Positions 52,197 to 60,340 of a DNA stretch of 64,000 nucleotides are shown here, one piece after another (within the stretch, counting starts at the first letter, position 1; every line of letters starts with the position of its first letter). The translations under genes and the position numbers were made by a program. Source of the DNA: Streptomyces sp. TRM68416 (GTDB taxonomy: Bacteria; Actinomycetota; Actinomycetes; Streptomycetales; Streptomycetaceae); contig NZ_JACVWU010000003.1 of NCBI RefSeq assembly GCF_014596915.1, positions 186,001-250,000 on the forward strand. The letters run 5' to 3'. The notes beneath the pieces were generated by a model. The model was not told the DNA's origin and made no database searches. It saw nothing but the letters and a program-made list of their open reading frames with translations.

Positions 52197-52775
52197 CTAC
52201 AGGGCCTCGAACGTGTCCGTTGCCGCGCGGTGTTCGTGCACGGCGCCCGTGTGCACCTCGTAGTACCAGGCGTGCAGGGTCAGCTGGTCTTCCTTCAGCT
52301 TCTTCTCGATGAACGGATAGGAGCGCAGCCGCAGCAGCTGCGTCAGGACATGGCTCTGCACGCCCTCGGCGACGGCCGGGTCCTCGGCCGCTCCCGTGGG
52401 GCGCGGGGTGGCATGCGTCAGCCAGTCGCGTACGGCGGGTACGGCGTCCAGGTCCTCGCCGCGCACCAGCGCGCCGACGGCACCGCAGTGGGAGTGGCCG
52501 CAGACCACGATGTCGCGGACGCCGAGCACCTCCACGGCGTACTCGATGGTGGCCGCCTCGCTGGTGGGGTGCTCGGAGGCGTAGGGCGGGACGATGTTGC
52601 CCGCGGTGCGCAGTTCGAAGAGCTCGCCGGGGCGGGCGCCCGTGATCAGGGCCGGCACGACCCGGGAGTCGGAGCAGGTGATGAACAGGACCTGCGGGGA
52701 CTGGCCTTCGGCGAGTTTGGCGAACTCATCAGGGCGCTGTCCGAAGGTACGGGCGTTGTCGATGAGGGGCTGCAT
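52197..52775 (-). CDS. Beta-class carbonic anhydrase
   Basis: 192 aa. Zinc ligands in the order of the beta class: Cys34 with the Asp36-Arg38 dyad (FITCSDSRVVP), then His and Cys in VVCGHSHCGAV (about residues 94-97). It interconverts CO2 and bicarbonate. No SulP-type bicarbonate transporter is fused or adjacent. GGAGGAG lies just before ATG 52775. Single gene with its own terminator. Confidence 0.93.
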   Translation of the reverse strand: MQPLIDNARTFGQRPDEFAKLAEGQSPQVLFITCSDSRVVPALITGARPGELFELRTAGNIVPPYASEHPTSEAATIEYAVEVLGVRDIVVCGHSHCGAVGALVRGEDLDAVPAVRDWLTHATPRPTGAAEDPAVAEGVQSHVLTQLLRLRSYPFIEKKLKEDQLTLHAWYYEVHTGAVHEHRAATDTFEAL

Positions 52776-52873
52776 GTGATGTCTCCTCCTGGCGCGCCAC
52801 GGCGGCGCGTCGGACGGGCATGACAGAGGGGGAACAGGAGTGCGGAAGCGGGGTTCTGATGACCGCTCTGTTC

Positions 52874-53272
52874 TCAGCAGCGGAAGACCTGGAGTACGGC
52901 CGGGGTGTGGGCCGTCGGGGGTCTCGACGTGCGGTGGTCCGCGGCGGGCGCCACGGGTTCGTGCTCGGCGGCGGGGCCCCGGGCCGTGAGCGGGCGCTCG
53001 GGGGTCTGCGGTCCGGAGTCGACGGTGTGGGCGAGCCGGGCCCGGGGACGCAGGGGGTCGGTCGGACCGCCCACGGGGTCGCAGTGGCCGAACGAGAGGA
53101 TCCCCTCGGCCGGCGCCTTCTGGGACGGCTTGATTCCGGGCTGGGCCTTGGCGAGTGCGTCACTGGCCGTGTGCGCTTGTGCGAAGGACGCGGTGGGGGC
53201 GAGGAACGGGAGGGCGAACAGGACGGCGGCGAGAACCGAGAGCACGGTGCGGGCCGTCGTACCTCGGGACAT
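52874..53272 (-). CDS. Small secreted protein of unknown function
   Basis: 132 aa with an N-terminal Sec signal (residues 1 to about 32, SFAQA cleavage). The mature part is Pro/Ala/His-rich with two Cys and no recognised domain, probably disordered. GGGAGG precedes ATG 53272. It is followed after about 100 nt by carbonic anhydrase on the same strand. No function assigned. Confidence 0.65.
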   Translation of the reverse strand: MSRGTTARTVLSVLAAVLFALPFLAPTASFAQAHTASDALAKAQPGIKPSQKAPAEGILSFGHCDPVGGPTDPLRPRARLAHTVDSGPQTPERPLTARGPAAEHEPVAPAADHRTSRPPTAHTPAVLQVFRC

Positions 53273-53344
53273 GCGCCTCCCTCCGGGCCGTCAACACTTC
53301 ATGCGCGTGCCAACGTTTGGTCAACCACTGGTCAAGAAACACGG

Positions 53345-53372
53345 TAACCCTGCACGGTCCTTTGCAGGGTTA
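53345..53372. terminator. Inverted repeat TAACCCTGCA-N8-TGCAGGGTTA
   Basis: Perfect 10-bp arms and 8-nt loop in the AT-richer gap between zapE (ends 53455) and the small secreted-protein gene (starts 53272). Its lower GC is unlike the terminators nearby, so it may instead be an operator for the downstream gene. GGTCAA occurs twice at about 53321-53336. Confidence 0.5.
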
Positions 53373-53454
53373 ACCGAGCGTTTCGACCCGAGGACAGCCT
53401 GAAACGCATGGGTCGCTGGCCGAAACAGGCCCTTGCGTCAGGAGTGCTGATCGC

Positions 53455-54552
53455 CTAGGAGGCTGCTACGAGGCCCTTCGCGTCCCGGGCCAGCGCGGTG
53501 AGCCGGGAGATCGCGCGGAAGTACTTCTTGCGGTAACCGCCCTTCAGCATCTCCTCGCTGAACAGCCGGTCGAAGGGCAGGCCCGAGGCCAGCACCGGCA
53601 CCTCACGGTCGTAGAGCCGGTCAGCGAGCACCACCAGGCGCAGCGCGGTCGACTGGTCCGGAACCGGCTGCACATCGGTCAGGCACACCGCCCGGATCCC
53701 GTCGGTCAGCGCCCCGTACCGGCTGGGGTGGACCCGGGCCAGGTGCTCCAGCAGGTGCGGGAAGTCGTCGAGCGAGGCGCCCTCGGTGGCGTACGCCGCC
53801 CTCGTCACCTGCTCGTCGGTGAACGGCGCCGGTGCCTCGGGCAGGCCGCGGTGGCGGTAGTCCTCGCCGTCGATGCGCAGCGGGCGGAAGTGCGCCGACA
53901 GGCCCTGGATCTCCCGCAGGAAGTCGGCCGCCGCGAAACGGCCCTCGCCGAGCTTGCCGGGGAGGGTGTTGGAGGTGGCGGCGAGCGCGACACCGGCGTC
54001 GACGAGCTTGCCGAGCAGGGTGGAGACGAGGACGGTGTCGCCCGGGTCGTCCAGTTCGAACTCGTCGATGCACAGCAGGCGGTGGCCGGAGAGGGTCTTG
54101 ACCGTCTGCTGGAAGCCGAGGGCGCCGACCAGGTTCGTCAGCTCGACGAACGTGCCGAACGCCTTGAGGGACGGCTCGGCCGGGGTGGCGTGCCAGAGGG
54201 AGGCGAGCAGATGGGTCTTGCCGACGCCGTAGCCGCCGTCCAGGTAGACGCCCCGGGGGCCCGCCGGGGCCTTCGGCGCCTTGGACCTGCCGAGGCCGAG
54301 GAAGCCGCGCCTGCCGCTCGTGGCGGCGTGCGCTCCGCCGAGGCCGGCCGCGAACTGCTCCAGGACGTGGACCGCCTCGGTCTGGCTCGGCTGGTTCGGG
54401 TCCGGGATGTAGGTGTCGAAGCGGACCGAGTCGAAGCGCGGCGGCGGCACCATCTCGGCGACGAGATGCTCCGCGGGGACGTGCGGTTCCCGGGCCGAGA
54501 GGGCGAAGGGGGCGGCTATGGGAGTTTCGCCGGCGGTGGTGGAGGAGGACAC
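53455..54552 (-). CDS. zapE: ZapE/AFG1-like ATPase
   Basis: 365 aa. AAA-like P-loop ATPase: Walker A GGYGVGKTHL (residues about 106-115), Walker B LLCIDEFELDDPGD (about 160-173), sensor region ALAATSNTLPGKLGEGRF and the C-terminal LASGLPFDRLFSEEMLKGGYRKKYFRA. ZapE in E. coli destabilises FtsZ rings; AFG1 in mitochondria assists turnover of respiratory subunits. The Streptomyces role is inferred only. It is divergent from the RibD-like gene with 140 bp between starts. Confidence 0.9.
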   Translation of the reverse strand: MSSSTTAGETPIAAPFALSAREPHVPAEHLVAEMVPPPRFDSVRFDTYIPDPNQPSQTEAVHVLEQFAAGLGGAHAATSGRRGFLGLGRSKAPKAPAGPRGVYLDGGYGVGKTHLLASLWHATPAEPSLKAFGTFVELTNLVGALGFQQTVKTLSGHRLLCIDEFELDDPGDTVLVSTLLGKLVDAGVALAATSNTLPGKLGEGRFAAADFLREIQGLSAHFRPLRIDGEDYRHRGLPEAPAPFTDEQVTRAAYATEGASLDDFPHLLEHLARVHPSRYGALTDGIRAVCLTDVQPVPDQSTALRLVVLADRLYDREVPVLASGLPFDRLFSEEMLKGGYRKKYFRAISRLTALARDAKGLVAAS

Positions 54553-54692
54553 GGTTGTCCATGGTAGGGGGTGCGGGTGACCGGCAGGGGGCGACGGTCG
54601 GCCGGTCGTACGGGTCCCCGCACCTCTCGTGCCGACCGGATGACCGTCATTTCATCGGATACGTACGCGCCCGACCGTGGAACACTGCCCGC

Positions 54693-55448
54693 ATGCAGCG
54701 CCTGTTCCCTGTGACCGATCAGACAGCCGCCCGCGAGTGGAGCCTCGCCGAGCTCGCCGAGGCCTACGCCTACCCCGACCCCGACGTGCCCTGGCTGCGC
54801 GCCAACATGGTGTCCACGCTCGACGGGGCCGCCCAGTACGACGGCAGATCGCAGCCCATCTCCAACGCCACCGACATGCGGATCTTCGGCACGCTGCGGG
54901 CGCTGGCCGATGTGGTCGTCGTGGGTGCGGAAACGGTACGCCAGGAGGGCTACCGCCCCGCACGCGCGCGTGCGGAGTTCGCGGCGGCCCGGGAGGCGGC
55001 GGGCCAGCCGCCCGCGCCGGCGATCGCGGTGGTCAGCGCGAGCCTGGAGCTGGACTTCTCGCTGCCGCTGTTCACCTCGCCCCTGGTGCCGACCGTGATC
55101 CTGACCGGTGCGGCGGCGGCCCCGGAGCGCGTGGCCGCCGCCGAGAAGGCGGGCGCGCGGGTCGTGTTCGCCGGTGACGGCGTCGGCGTCGAGCCGGACC
55201 GGGCCGTGCGGGCCCTGGCCGACCTGGGGCACCGTCGGCTGCTGACCGAGGGCGGTCCACGGCTGCTCGGACAGTTCGTCGCCGCCGGAGTGCTCGACGA
55301 GCTCTGTCTGACCCTGTCCCCGATGCTCACCGCCGGGGACGCCCAGCGCATCGCCGACGGGCCGCCGGTGGCGGCGCCGCGGAGTTTCGCACTGGTGTCC
55401 CTGCTGGAGGAGGAGGGTTTCCTGTTCGGTCGGTATCGGCGGAGCTGA
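54693..55448 (+). CDS. RibD C-terminal-type pyrimidine reductase
   Basis: 251 aa from ATG 54693. Dihydrofolate-reductase-like RibD_C fold: RANMVSTLDGAAQYDGRSQPISNATDMR, VVVGAETVRQEGYRPAR, LLTEGGPRLLGQFVAAGVLDEL. The family reduces the ribosyl side chain in riboflavin synthesis or related pterin/flavin substrates with NADPH. It stands alone, away from other rib genes, so the true substrate is uncertain. A hairpin 8 nt past the stop terminates it. Confidence 0.85.
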   Translation: MQRLFPVTDQTAAREWSLAELAEAYAYPDPDVPWLRANMVSTLDGAAQYDGRSQPISNATDMRIFGTLRALADVVVVGAETVRQEGYRPARARAEFAAAREAAGQPPAPAIAVVSASLELDFSLPLFTSPLVPTVILTGAAAAPERVAAAEKAGARVVFAGDGVGVEPDRAVRALADLGHRRLLTEGGPRLLGQFVAAGVLDELCLTLSPMLTAGDAQRIADGPPVAAPRSFALVSLLEEEGFLFGRYRRS

Positions 55449-55456
55449 CGTGGGAG

Positions 55457-55488
55457 GGGCCGGACCCGGGGAGGTTGCGGTCCGGCCC
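55457..55488 (+). terminator. Terminator of the RibD-like gene
   Basis: 10-bp perfect stem GGGCCGGACC / GGTCCGGCCC with a 12-nt loop. A second short hairpin CCGCCGT / ACGGCGG follows at 55508-55528 in the upstream region of the next gene. Confidence 0.7.
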
Positions 55489-55673
55489 GAAAACAACCCC
55501 ATCGATACCGCCGTCCCGAAAACGGCGGAATCAACCGTTCCGTTTAGCTTCCGCCGGGCACACTAAATCTCGCAGTCCCCGTGCGATCACGGGGCAGGAT
55601 GGTTTCCGCAGGGCCTGGCACGGCCCACGCAGGACGGAGGGCCCACGGGCCCTCGAAGCAGAAGGGGCGCCTG

Positions 55674-56147
55674 GTGTTCAGAAGCGTATTGATGATCGAG
55701 AAGGCCCTGACGTCCGCAGACGTGGAGTTCGTCACCACCTTGCACGGCGACGAGCCGGTCTCCTTCCACGTGCTGCTCCAGCCGCGCGGCGACCAGGCGG
55801 ACCGCCTGCTGCGCGCCATCGACGACGTCGCGCTCGGCGAGTTGGACGAGGCCGCACGGGAGCGGCTGACGCCGGAGGGGGAGGCGGCGAAGCCCTTCGG
55901 CGAGCAGGCGCTGGAGGTCTCCCTCCAGGCACTGCGCGCCTCCGGCAACGAGGCCGAGGGGCAGCTCATCGAGGACCACCCCCTGGACGCCCTCAAGACG
56001 CTGGTGGAGTCGACCGGCGCGGACGAGGTGATCGTGCTGACCGACCCGCACTACGTCGAGGAGTTCTTCCACCGGGACTGGGCCTCACGGGCCCGGCACA
56101 AGGTGGGCGTGCCGGTGCTGAAGCTGTTCTCGCACAGCAAGGTGTAG
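55674..56147 (+). CDS. Conserved hypothetical protein, Usp-like C-terminus
   Basis: 157 aa from GTG 55674 (GAAGGGG upstream); ATG 55692 is an alternative. Acidic cytoplasmic protein with alternating helices; the C-terminal part TGADEVIVLTDPHYVEEFFH followed by VGVPVLKLFSHSK resembles the last strand-helix of universal-stress-like folds, but no ATP motif is seen. It lies 88 nt upstream of murC on the same strand and may be co-transcribed. Function unknown. Confidence 0.75.
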   Translation: MFRSVLMIEKALTSADVEFVTTLHGDEPVSFHVLLQPRGDQADRLLRAIDDVALGELDEAARERLTPEGEAAKPFGEQALEVSLQALRASGNEAEGQLIEDHPLDALKTLVESTGADEVIVLTDPHYVEEFFHRDWASRARHKVGVPVLKLFSHSKV

Positions 56148-56235
56148 CCCACGAGGAGTGTCAGTGAAGGGCATGAGGTCGGCATAGGGTGGTGTGCCGA
56201 ACGTCCGCCGCACCAGCACGCACAGGGAGACACGC

Positions 56236-57621
56236 ATGGCACCCGGCCTTCCCACCGCCATGGACCGACCGCACTTCATCGGCATCGGCGGGGCCGGGAT
56301 GTCGGGGATCGCGAAGATCCTCGCGCAGCGCGGGGCCGCCGTGGCCGGCAGCGACGCCAAGGAGTCCGCGACCGCCGAGGCCCTGCGCGCCCTGGGCGCC
56401 ACGGTGCACATCGGGCACGCGGCGGAGCACCTCGCCGACGACGCGAGCTGTGTGGTCGTGTCGTCGGCGATCCGGTCCGACAACCCCGAGCTGGCCCGCG
56501 CGGCCGAGCTCGGCATCCCGGTCGTGCACCGCTCCGACGCCCTGGCCGCCCTGATGGACGGGCTGCGCCCGATCGCGGTCGCCGGCACCCACGGCAAGAC
56601 CACCACCACCTCGATGCTCGCCGTCTCCCTGTCCGAGCTGGGCCTGAAGCCGTCGTACGCGATCGGCGGCGACCTGGACGCCCCCGGCTCCAACGCGCTG
56701 CACGGCGACGGCGAGATCTTCGTGGCCGAGGCGGACGAATCGGACCGCAGCTTCCACAAGTACGCGCCCGAGGTCGCGATCGTGCTCAACGTGGAGCTGG
56801 ACCACCACGCCAACTACGCGTCGATGGACGAGATCTACGAGTCCTTCGAGACGTTCGCGGGCCGGATCGTGCCCGGCGGCACGCTGGTGATCTCCGCCGA
56901 CCACGAGGGCGCGCGGGAACTGACCTCGCGCCTGAAGGACGTCCGGGTGGTGACGTACGGCGAGGCGCACGACGCCGACGTGCGGGTCCTCTCCGTCGTC
57001 CCGCAGGGCCTGAAGAGCGAGGTCACCGTCCTCCTGGACGGCGCGGAGCTCACCTTCACCGTGTCCGTCCCCGGCCGCCACTACGCGCACAACGCGGTCG
57101 CCGCCCTGGTGGCGGGCGCGGCGCTCGGCATCCCGGCCGCCGACCTGGCCCCGGCCCTCGCGGCCTACACCGGCGTCAAGCGCCGCCTCCAGCTCAAGGG
57201 CGAGGCCGCGGGCGTCCAGGTCATCGACTCCTACGCGCACCACCCGACCGAGATGACCGCCGACCTGGAGGCGATGCGCGCGGCGGCCGGTGACGCCCGC
57301 ATCCTCGTCGTCTTCCAGCCGCACCTGTTCTCCCGGACCCAGGAGCTGGGCAAGGAGATGGGCCAGTCGCTGTCCCTGGCGGACGCCTCCCTGGTCCTGG
57401 ACATCTACCCGGCCCGCGAGGACCCGATCCCCGGCGTCACCAGCGAACTGATCCTCGACGCGGCCCGCGCGGCCGGCGCGGACGTGACGCCGGTGCACGA
57501 CAAGGCCGAGGTACCGGCGCTGGTCGCGGGAATGGCCAAGCCGGGCGATCTCGTTATCACCATGGGCGCGGGCGACGTCACGGACCTCGGCCCGCAGATC
57601 CTGGACCGCCTGTCGAAGTGA
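56236..57621 (+). CDS. murC: UDP-N-acetylmuramate-L-alanine ligase
   Basis: 461 aa from ATG 56236 with CAGGGAG 7 nt upstream. It adds L-Ala to UDP-MurNAc in peptidoglycan precursor synthesis. Visible: N-terminal Rossmann motif FIGIGGAGMSGIAKIL, ATP loop AGTHGKTTTTSML, carbamylated-Lys/metal region FVAEADESDRSF, LDHHANY, and the C-terminal YAHHPTEM. Complete. In Streptomyces murC lies outside the dcw cluster, as here. msrB follows after 13 nt. Confidence 0.95.
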   Translation: MAPGLPTAMDRPHFIGIGGAGMSGIAKILAQRGAAVAGSDAKESATAEALRALGATVHIGHAAEHLADDASCVVVSSAIRSDNPELARAAELGIPVVHRSDALAALMDGLRPIAVAGTHGKTTTTSMLAVSLSELGLKPSYAIGGDLDAPGSNALHGDGEIFVAEADESDRSFHKYAPEVAIVLNVELDHHANYASMDEIYESFETFAGRIVPGGTLVISADHEGARELTSRLKDVRVVTYGEAHDADVRVLSVVPQGLKSEVTVLLDGAELTFTVSVPGRHYAHNAVAALVAGAALGIPAADLAPALAAYTGVKRRLQLKGEAAGVQVIDSYAHHPTEMTADLEAMRAAAGDARILVVFQPHLFSRTQELGKEMGQSLSLADASLVLDIYPAREDPIPGVTSELILDAARAAGADVTPVHDKAEVPALVAGMAKPGDLVITMGAGDVTDLGPQILDRLSK

Positions 57622-57634
57622 GGGGCTGAGGCTC

Positions 57635-58042
57635 ATGTCGTACGACGTCGAGAAGCCGGACGAGCAGTGGCGCGCGGAACTGACGCCCGCCGAGTACGCG
57701 GTGCTCAGGCAGGCCGGCACGGAGCCCGCCTTCACCGGTGAGTACACCGACACCAAGACCAAGGGCGTCTACTCCTGCCGCGCCTGCGGCGCCGAACTCT
57801 TCACCTCCGACACCAAGTTCGCCTCCCACTGCGGCTGGCCCTCCTTCTTCGACCCCAAGGACTCCGACGCCGTCGAGCTCCTGGAGGACCGCTCCCACGG
57901 AATGGTGCGGACCGAGGTGCGGTGCGCTCGGTGCGGGTCGCATCTGGGGCACGTCTTCGAGGGCGAGGGGTATCCGACCCCGACCGACCAGCGGTACTGC
58001 ATCAACAGCATCTCGCTGCGGCTGACGCCGGACGAGGGCTGA
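57635..58042 (+). CDS. msrB: Peptide-methionine (R)-S-oxide reductase
   Basis: 135 aa. Catalytic Cys122 in RYCINS; the structural zinc site is formed by two CxxC pairs (YSCRACG, VRCARCG); substrate-binding segment ASHCGWPSFFDP. It repairs methionine-R-sulfoxide in proteins. It begins 13 nt after the murC stop, so it is likely in one operon with murC. Confidence 0.94.
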   Translation: MSYDVEKPDEQWRAELTPAEYAVLRQAGTEPAFTGEYTDTKTKGVYSCRACGAELFTSDTKFASHCGWPSFFDPKDSDAVELLEDRSHGMVRTEVRCARCGSHLGHVFEGEGYPTPTDQRYCINSISLRLTPDEG

Positions 58043-58289
58043 TGCGAGGGGCGGGCATCCTGGAGTATCGAGCAAAGCGGCGGTGGGCGGGCGGTCGGCC
58101 GTCTTGACGGCGGTGGCGCCGTGACGTTGGCGCGGCAGCGGCTGCGCCGAACGTGCTGCCGTTCCGTTCCCGCCGCACGGCGAGCAGCTGGTTCTGCCGA
58201 CGTAACAGTCCGTAACGTCGCATGGCAGTCGCGAAGATCAAGCAGGCGGCCAGGGCCGGCGCCGGCAGCAGTACGGGCTTGCGTCCGAG

Positions 58290-58354
58290 CCGACCTCCGA
58301 GGCCTTGTCGGAGATGACCTTGCCCCGCCGGCGGTCGAGTACGGGCTGCCGGGT
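58290..58354. repeat. 65-bp duplicate of part of the neighbouring hydrolase gene
   Basis: This segment matches 59459-59523, inside the alpha/beta-hydrolase gene, with 4 mismatches. Antisense translation keeps the peptide TRQPVLDR and SDKASEVG seen in that protein. Immediately right of it begins MFS-like coding sequence, so this is a recombination scar. The stretch 58043-58289 shows no supported gene. Confidence 0.75.
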
Positions 58355-58872
58355 GCCACGACAGTGGCCGCGCTGATCGTGGCGCGCCTGTTCACCGGTA
58401 TCGCGGTCGGTGCCGTCGTCTCCGCCGGCCGAAGGCACTCCGAGCCCTGGCCGACGCCGGGATGGCCGCGGTGACCGACGTGGCCGGTCCCGAGTGCGAG
58501 CGGATCGCTGCCCTGCTCGCCTCCTGCGCGATGGTCTTCGGGGCCGGACTCGGCCCGCTGCTCGCCGGCGTGCTCTCCGAAACGCTGCCCGCGCCGACCG
58601 TCACCGTCTTCGTGGTCGAGGCCGTGCTGCCGGCCACCGCGGTGCTGGCCGTGCTGCGCATACCGGTCCGGCGTCCCGAGGAGCCCGGGAAGGGGGCCCG
58701 GCTGCGGGTGCCCGGCGTGCCGCGCGGAATCGGCCGTCAACTCGCCCTGGGCGTCGCCGTGTTCGCGCCCGGCGTCACGGCCACCCCCTTCGTGCTCTCG
58801 CTCGGTCCCTCGCTCTTGTCCGGCCCGCTCGGCACCATCAGCCGGATCGTCGCAGGCGCCGTGGCGCTCTGA
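58355..58872 (+). pseudogene. Decayed MFS transporter fragment
   Basis: Two frames together encode a piece of a major-facilitator transporter: VAALIVARLFTGIAVGAVVSAG (58358-58424), then after a frameshift near 58430-58460 MAAVTDVAGPECERIAALLA, FGAGLGPLLAGVLSETLPAP and a helix to ...RIVAGAVAL with a stop at 58872. Only about four of twelve helices remain; both ends are missing. It resembles DHA-type sugar or drug efflux permeases. Non-functional. Confidence 0.7.
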
Positions 58873-59017
58873 TCGCCTCCGTGCACACTTGAGTCGTCTC
58901 GCATCGGTGCCCCCGTGGTGTGAACGAGCACTTGATCCGCAGATGCCCGCACCACGGGACGAAAGGACGCGCCGGCCCGTTTCCAGAGCGCCGGGCCGGT
59001 CCGGGCAGGTCCGTCAT
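58838..59017 (-). CDS. Possible 59-aa ORF coupled to the hydrolase gene
   Basis: ATG 59017 overlaps the hydrolase stop (ATGA). The frame encodes a basic peptide with four Cys (VPWCGHLRIKCSFTPRGHRC) and runs into the antisense of the MFS remnant. Codon bias is only moderate and no family is recognised, so it could be accidental. Listed because the overlap mimics real coupling. Confidence 0.25.
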   Translation of the reverse strand: MTDLPGPARRSGNGPARPFVPWCGHLRIKCSFTPRGHRCETTQVCTEAIRAPRRLRRSG

Positions 59018-60234
59018 CGCAGCGCCTCGCCGATTCGGTCGAAGACCGCGTCGAGTTTCCAGTAGGCGCTGTGGGACAGGGGGAACGGCTGGCGGCTGCG
59101 TACCTCGTGGTCGGTGACCCTGGGGTCGCCGGGGAAGACGGGCTCGGCGAGGTAGGAGAGCAGGTCCTTGCGGTCGTAGATGTTCAGCCAGTCGGGGAAG
59201 CCGGACGGGAGGGCGGCGCCGGGGTGGAGACCGGCCAGGGCGCCGAGTTCGTGGAGGAAGGGGGCCTGCGAGCCCACGGTTACCAACAGGTGTACCGGTA
59301 GGGGCTGTTGGCGGGTTGCGGCCAGGGCGAGGGTGTCGACCAGGGCGATGCCGCCGAGGCTGTGGCCGATGACGACCGGCGGTTCCGGGCTGCGGTCGAT
59401 CATTTGCTGCAGGCGGGTGCGCAGGGCCTCGCCGCGTGCCTGGTAGCGCAGGATGTCGCCGACCTCCGAGGCCTTGTCGGAGGTGAACTCGCCCCGCCAG
59501 CGGTCGAGTACGGGCTGCCGGGTCAGCCGTAGCCCGAGTTTGAGGAGCACCCCGGCGCCGCGTGTCACCAGACCGCGGGCGGTGCCGCCGAGCCGTCCGG
59601 TCAGCAGGTCGACGAGGCGGTCCCGTTCGTCGCCGGTGCACAGCGCGGTGTCCCGGGCCTCGGCGAGCAGCACGGCCACGACGGCCCGGCCGGTGGTGGC
59701 GACGAGGTCGGAGGCCGTCGCGTCGTCCTCGGCGGCCGCGCATGCGGCACGGAACTCCTCGGAGTCCGCGACCGCGTCCAGGGCGCGCCGATAGCCCTCG
59801 GCCAGGTCGGTCTCCCGCAGGAGGGCGGCCAGTTCGTCGGACGGGTCCGGCTCGCGGGGGAGTGCCCGCAGCCGGTCGGCCACCGCCTCGCCCGGGGACC
59901 GCACGCCCGGAACGGCGAATCCGGTGTCGGCCTCGACGGCGAGCTCGGCGAAGACCCTGAGTTCGCAGTACGGGTCGGTCAGGAGCAGCAGCCACTCGAC
60001 CGTCTCGGGGTCCTCGGCGGTGTCCGCCACCGTGCCGGGGGGCGCCTGCCGCGGCACCATTCCGGGGACGGAGGCACCGCCGGCGCCGAGCGTGGCGCCG
60101 AACTCATCGCCCCAGTAGCAGGGTTCGACGTCCGCGTCCGGGAACCGCTTGAGCAGCCCCGCGCCCACCCGCTGGAAGAGCTCGTCGAAGCGGGGACGGC
60201 GTACGCCGGTCCCGTGAACGAAGATGATCCGCAT
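59014..60234 (-). CDS. Large cytoplasmic alpha/beta-hydrolase
   Basis: 406 aa from ATG 60234. It begins MRIIFVHGTGVRRPRFDEL with the HG oxyanion motif; the nucleophile is in VVIGHSLGGIALVDTLA (about residue 265) and a His-containing end follows (DHEVRSRQPFPLSHSAYW). The long insert between residues 60 and 230 is helical. No signal peptide. Resembles lipase/esterase-like proteins of unknown substrate. It lies between the MFS remnant and the polyketide cluster, and part of its coding sequence was duplicated into the remnant. Confidence 0.8.
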   Translation of the reverse strand: MRIIFVHGTGVRRPRFDELFQRVGAGLLKRFPDADVEPCYWGDEFGATLGAGGASVPGMVPRQAPPGTVADTAEDPETVEWLLLLTDPYCELRVFAELAVEADTGFAVPGVRSPGEAVADRLRALPREPDPSDELAALLRETDLAEGYRRALDAVADSEEFRAACAAAEDDATASDLVATTGRAVVAVLLAEARDTALCTGDERDRLVDLLTGRLGGTARGLVTRGAGVLLKLGLRLTRQPVLDRWRGEFTSDKASEVGDILRYQARGEALRTRLQQMIDRSPEPPVVIGHSLGGIALVDTLALAATRQQPLPVHLLVTVGSQAPFLHELGALAGLHPGAALPSGFPDWLNIYDRKDLLSYLAEPVFPGDPRVTDHEVRSRQPFPLSHSAYWKLDAVFDRIGEALR

Positions 60235-60340
60235 GTGCCGCCCGTCCCCCCGACGCAACCGTGCGCAAGGAGAATAGTGCGTCCCCACGCCGTGGTCAGG
60301 CGTTTGCGCACCCCCAGTCCGGGGCGGTGGTGACGGGCCG

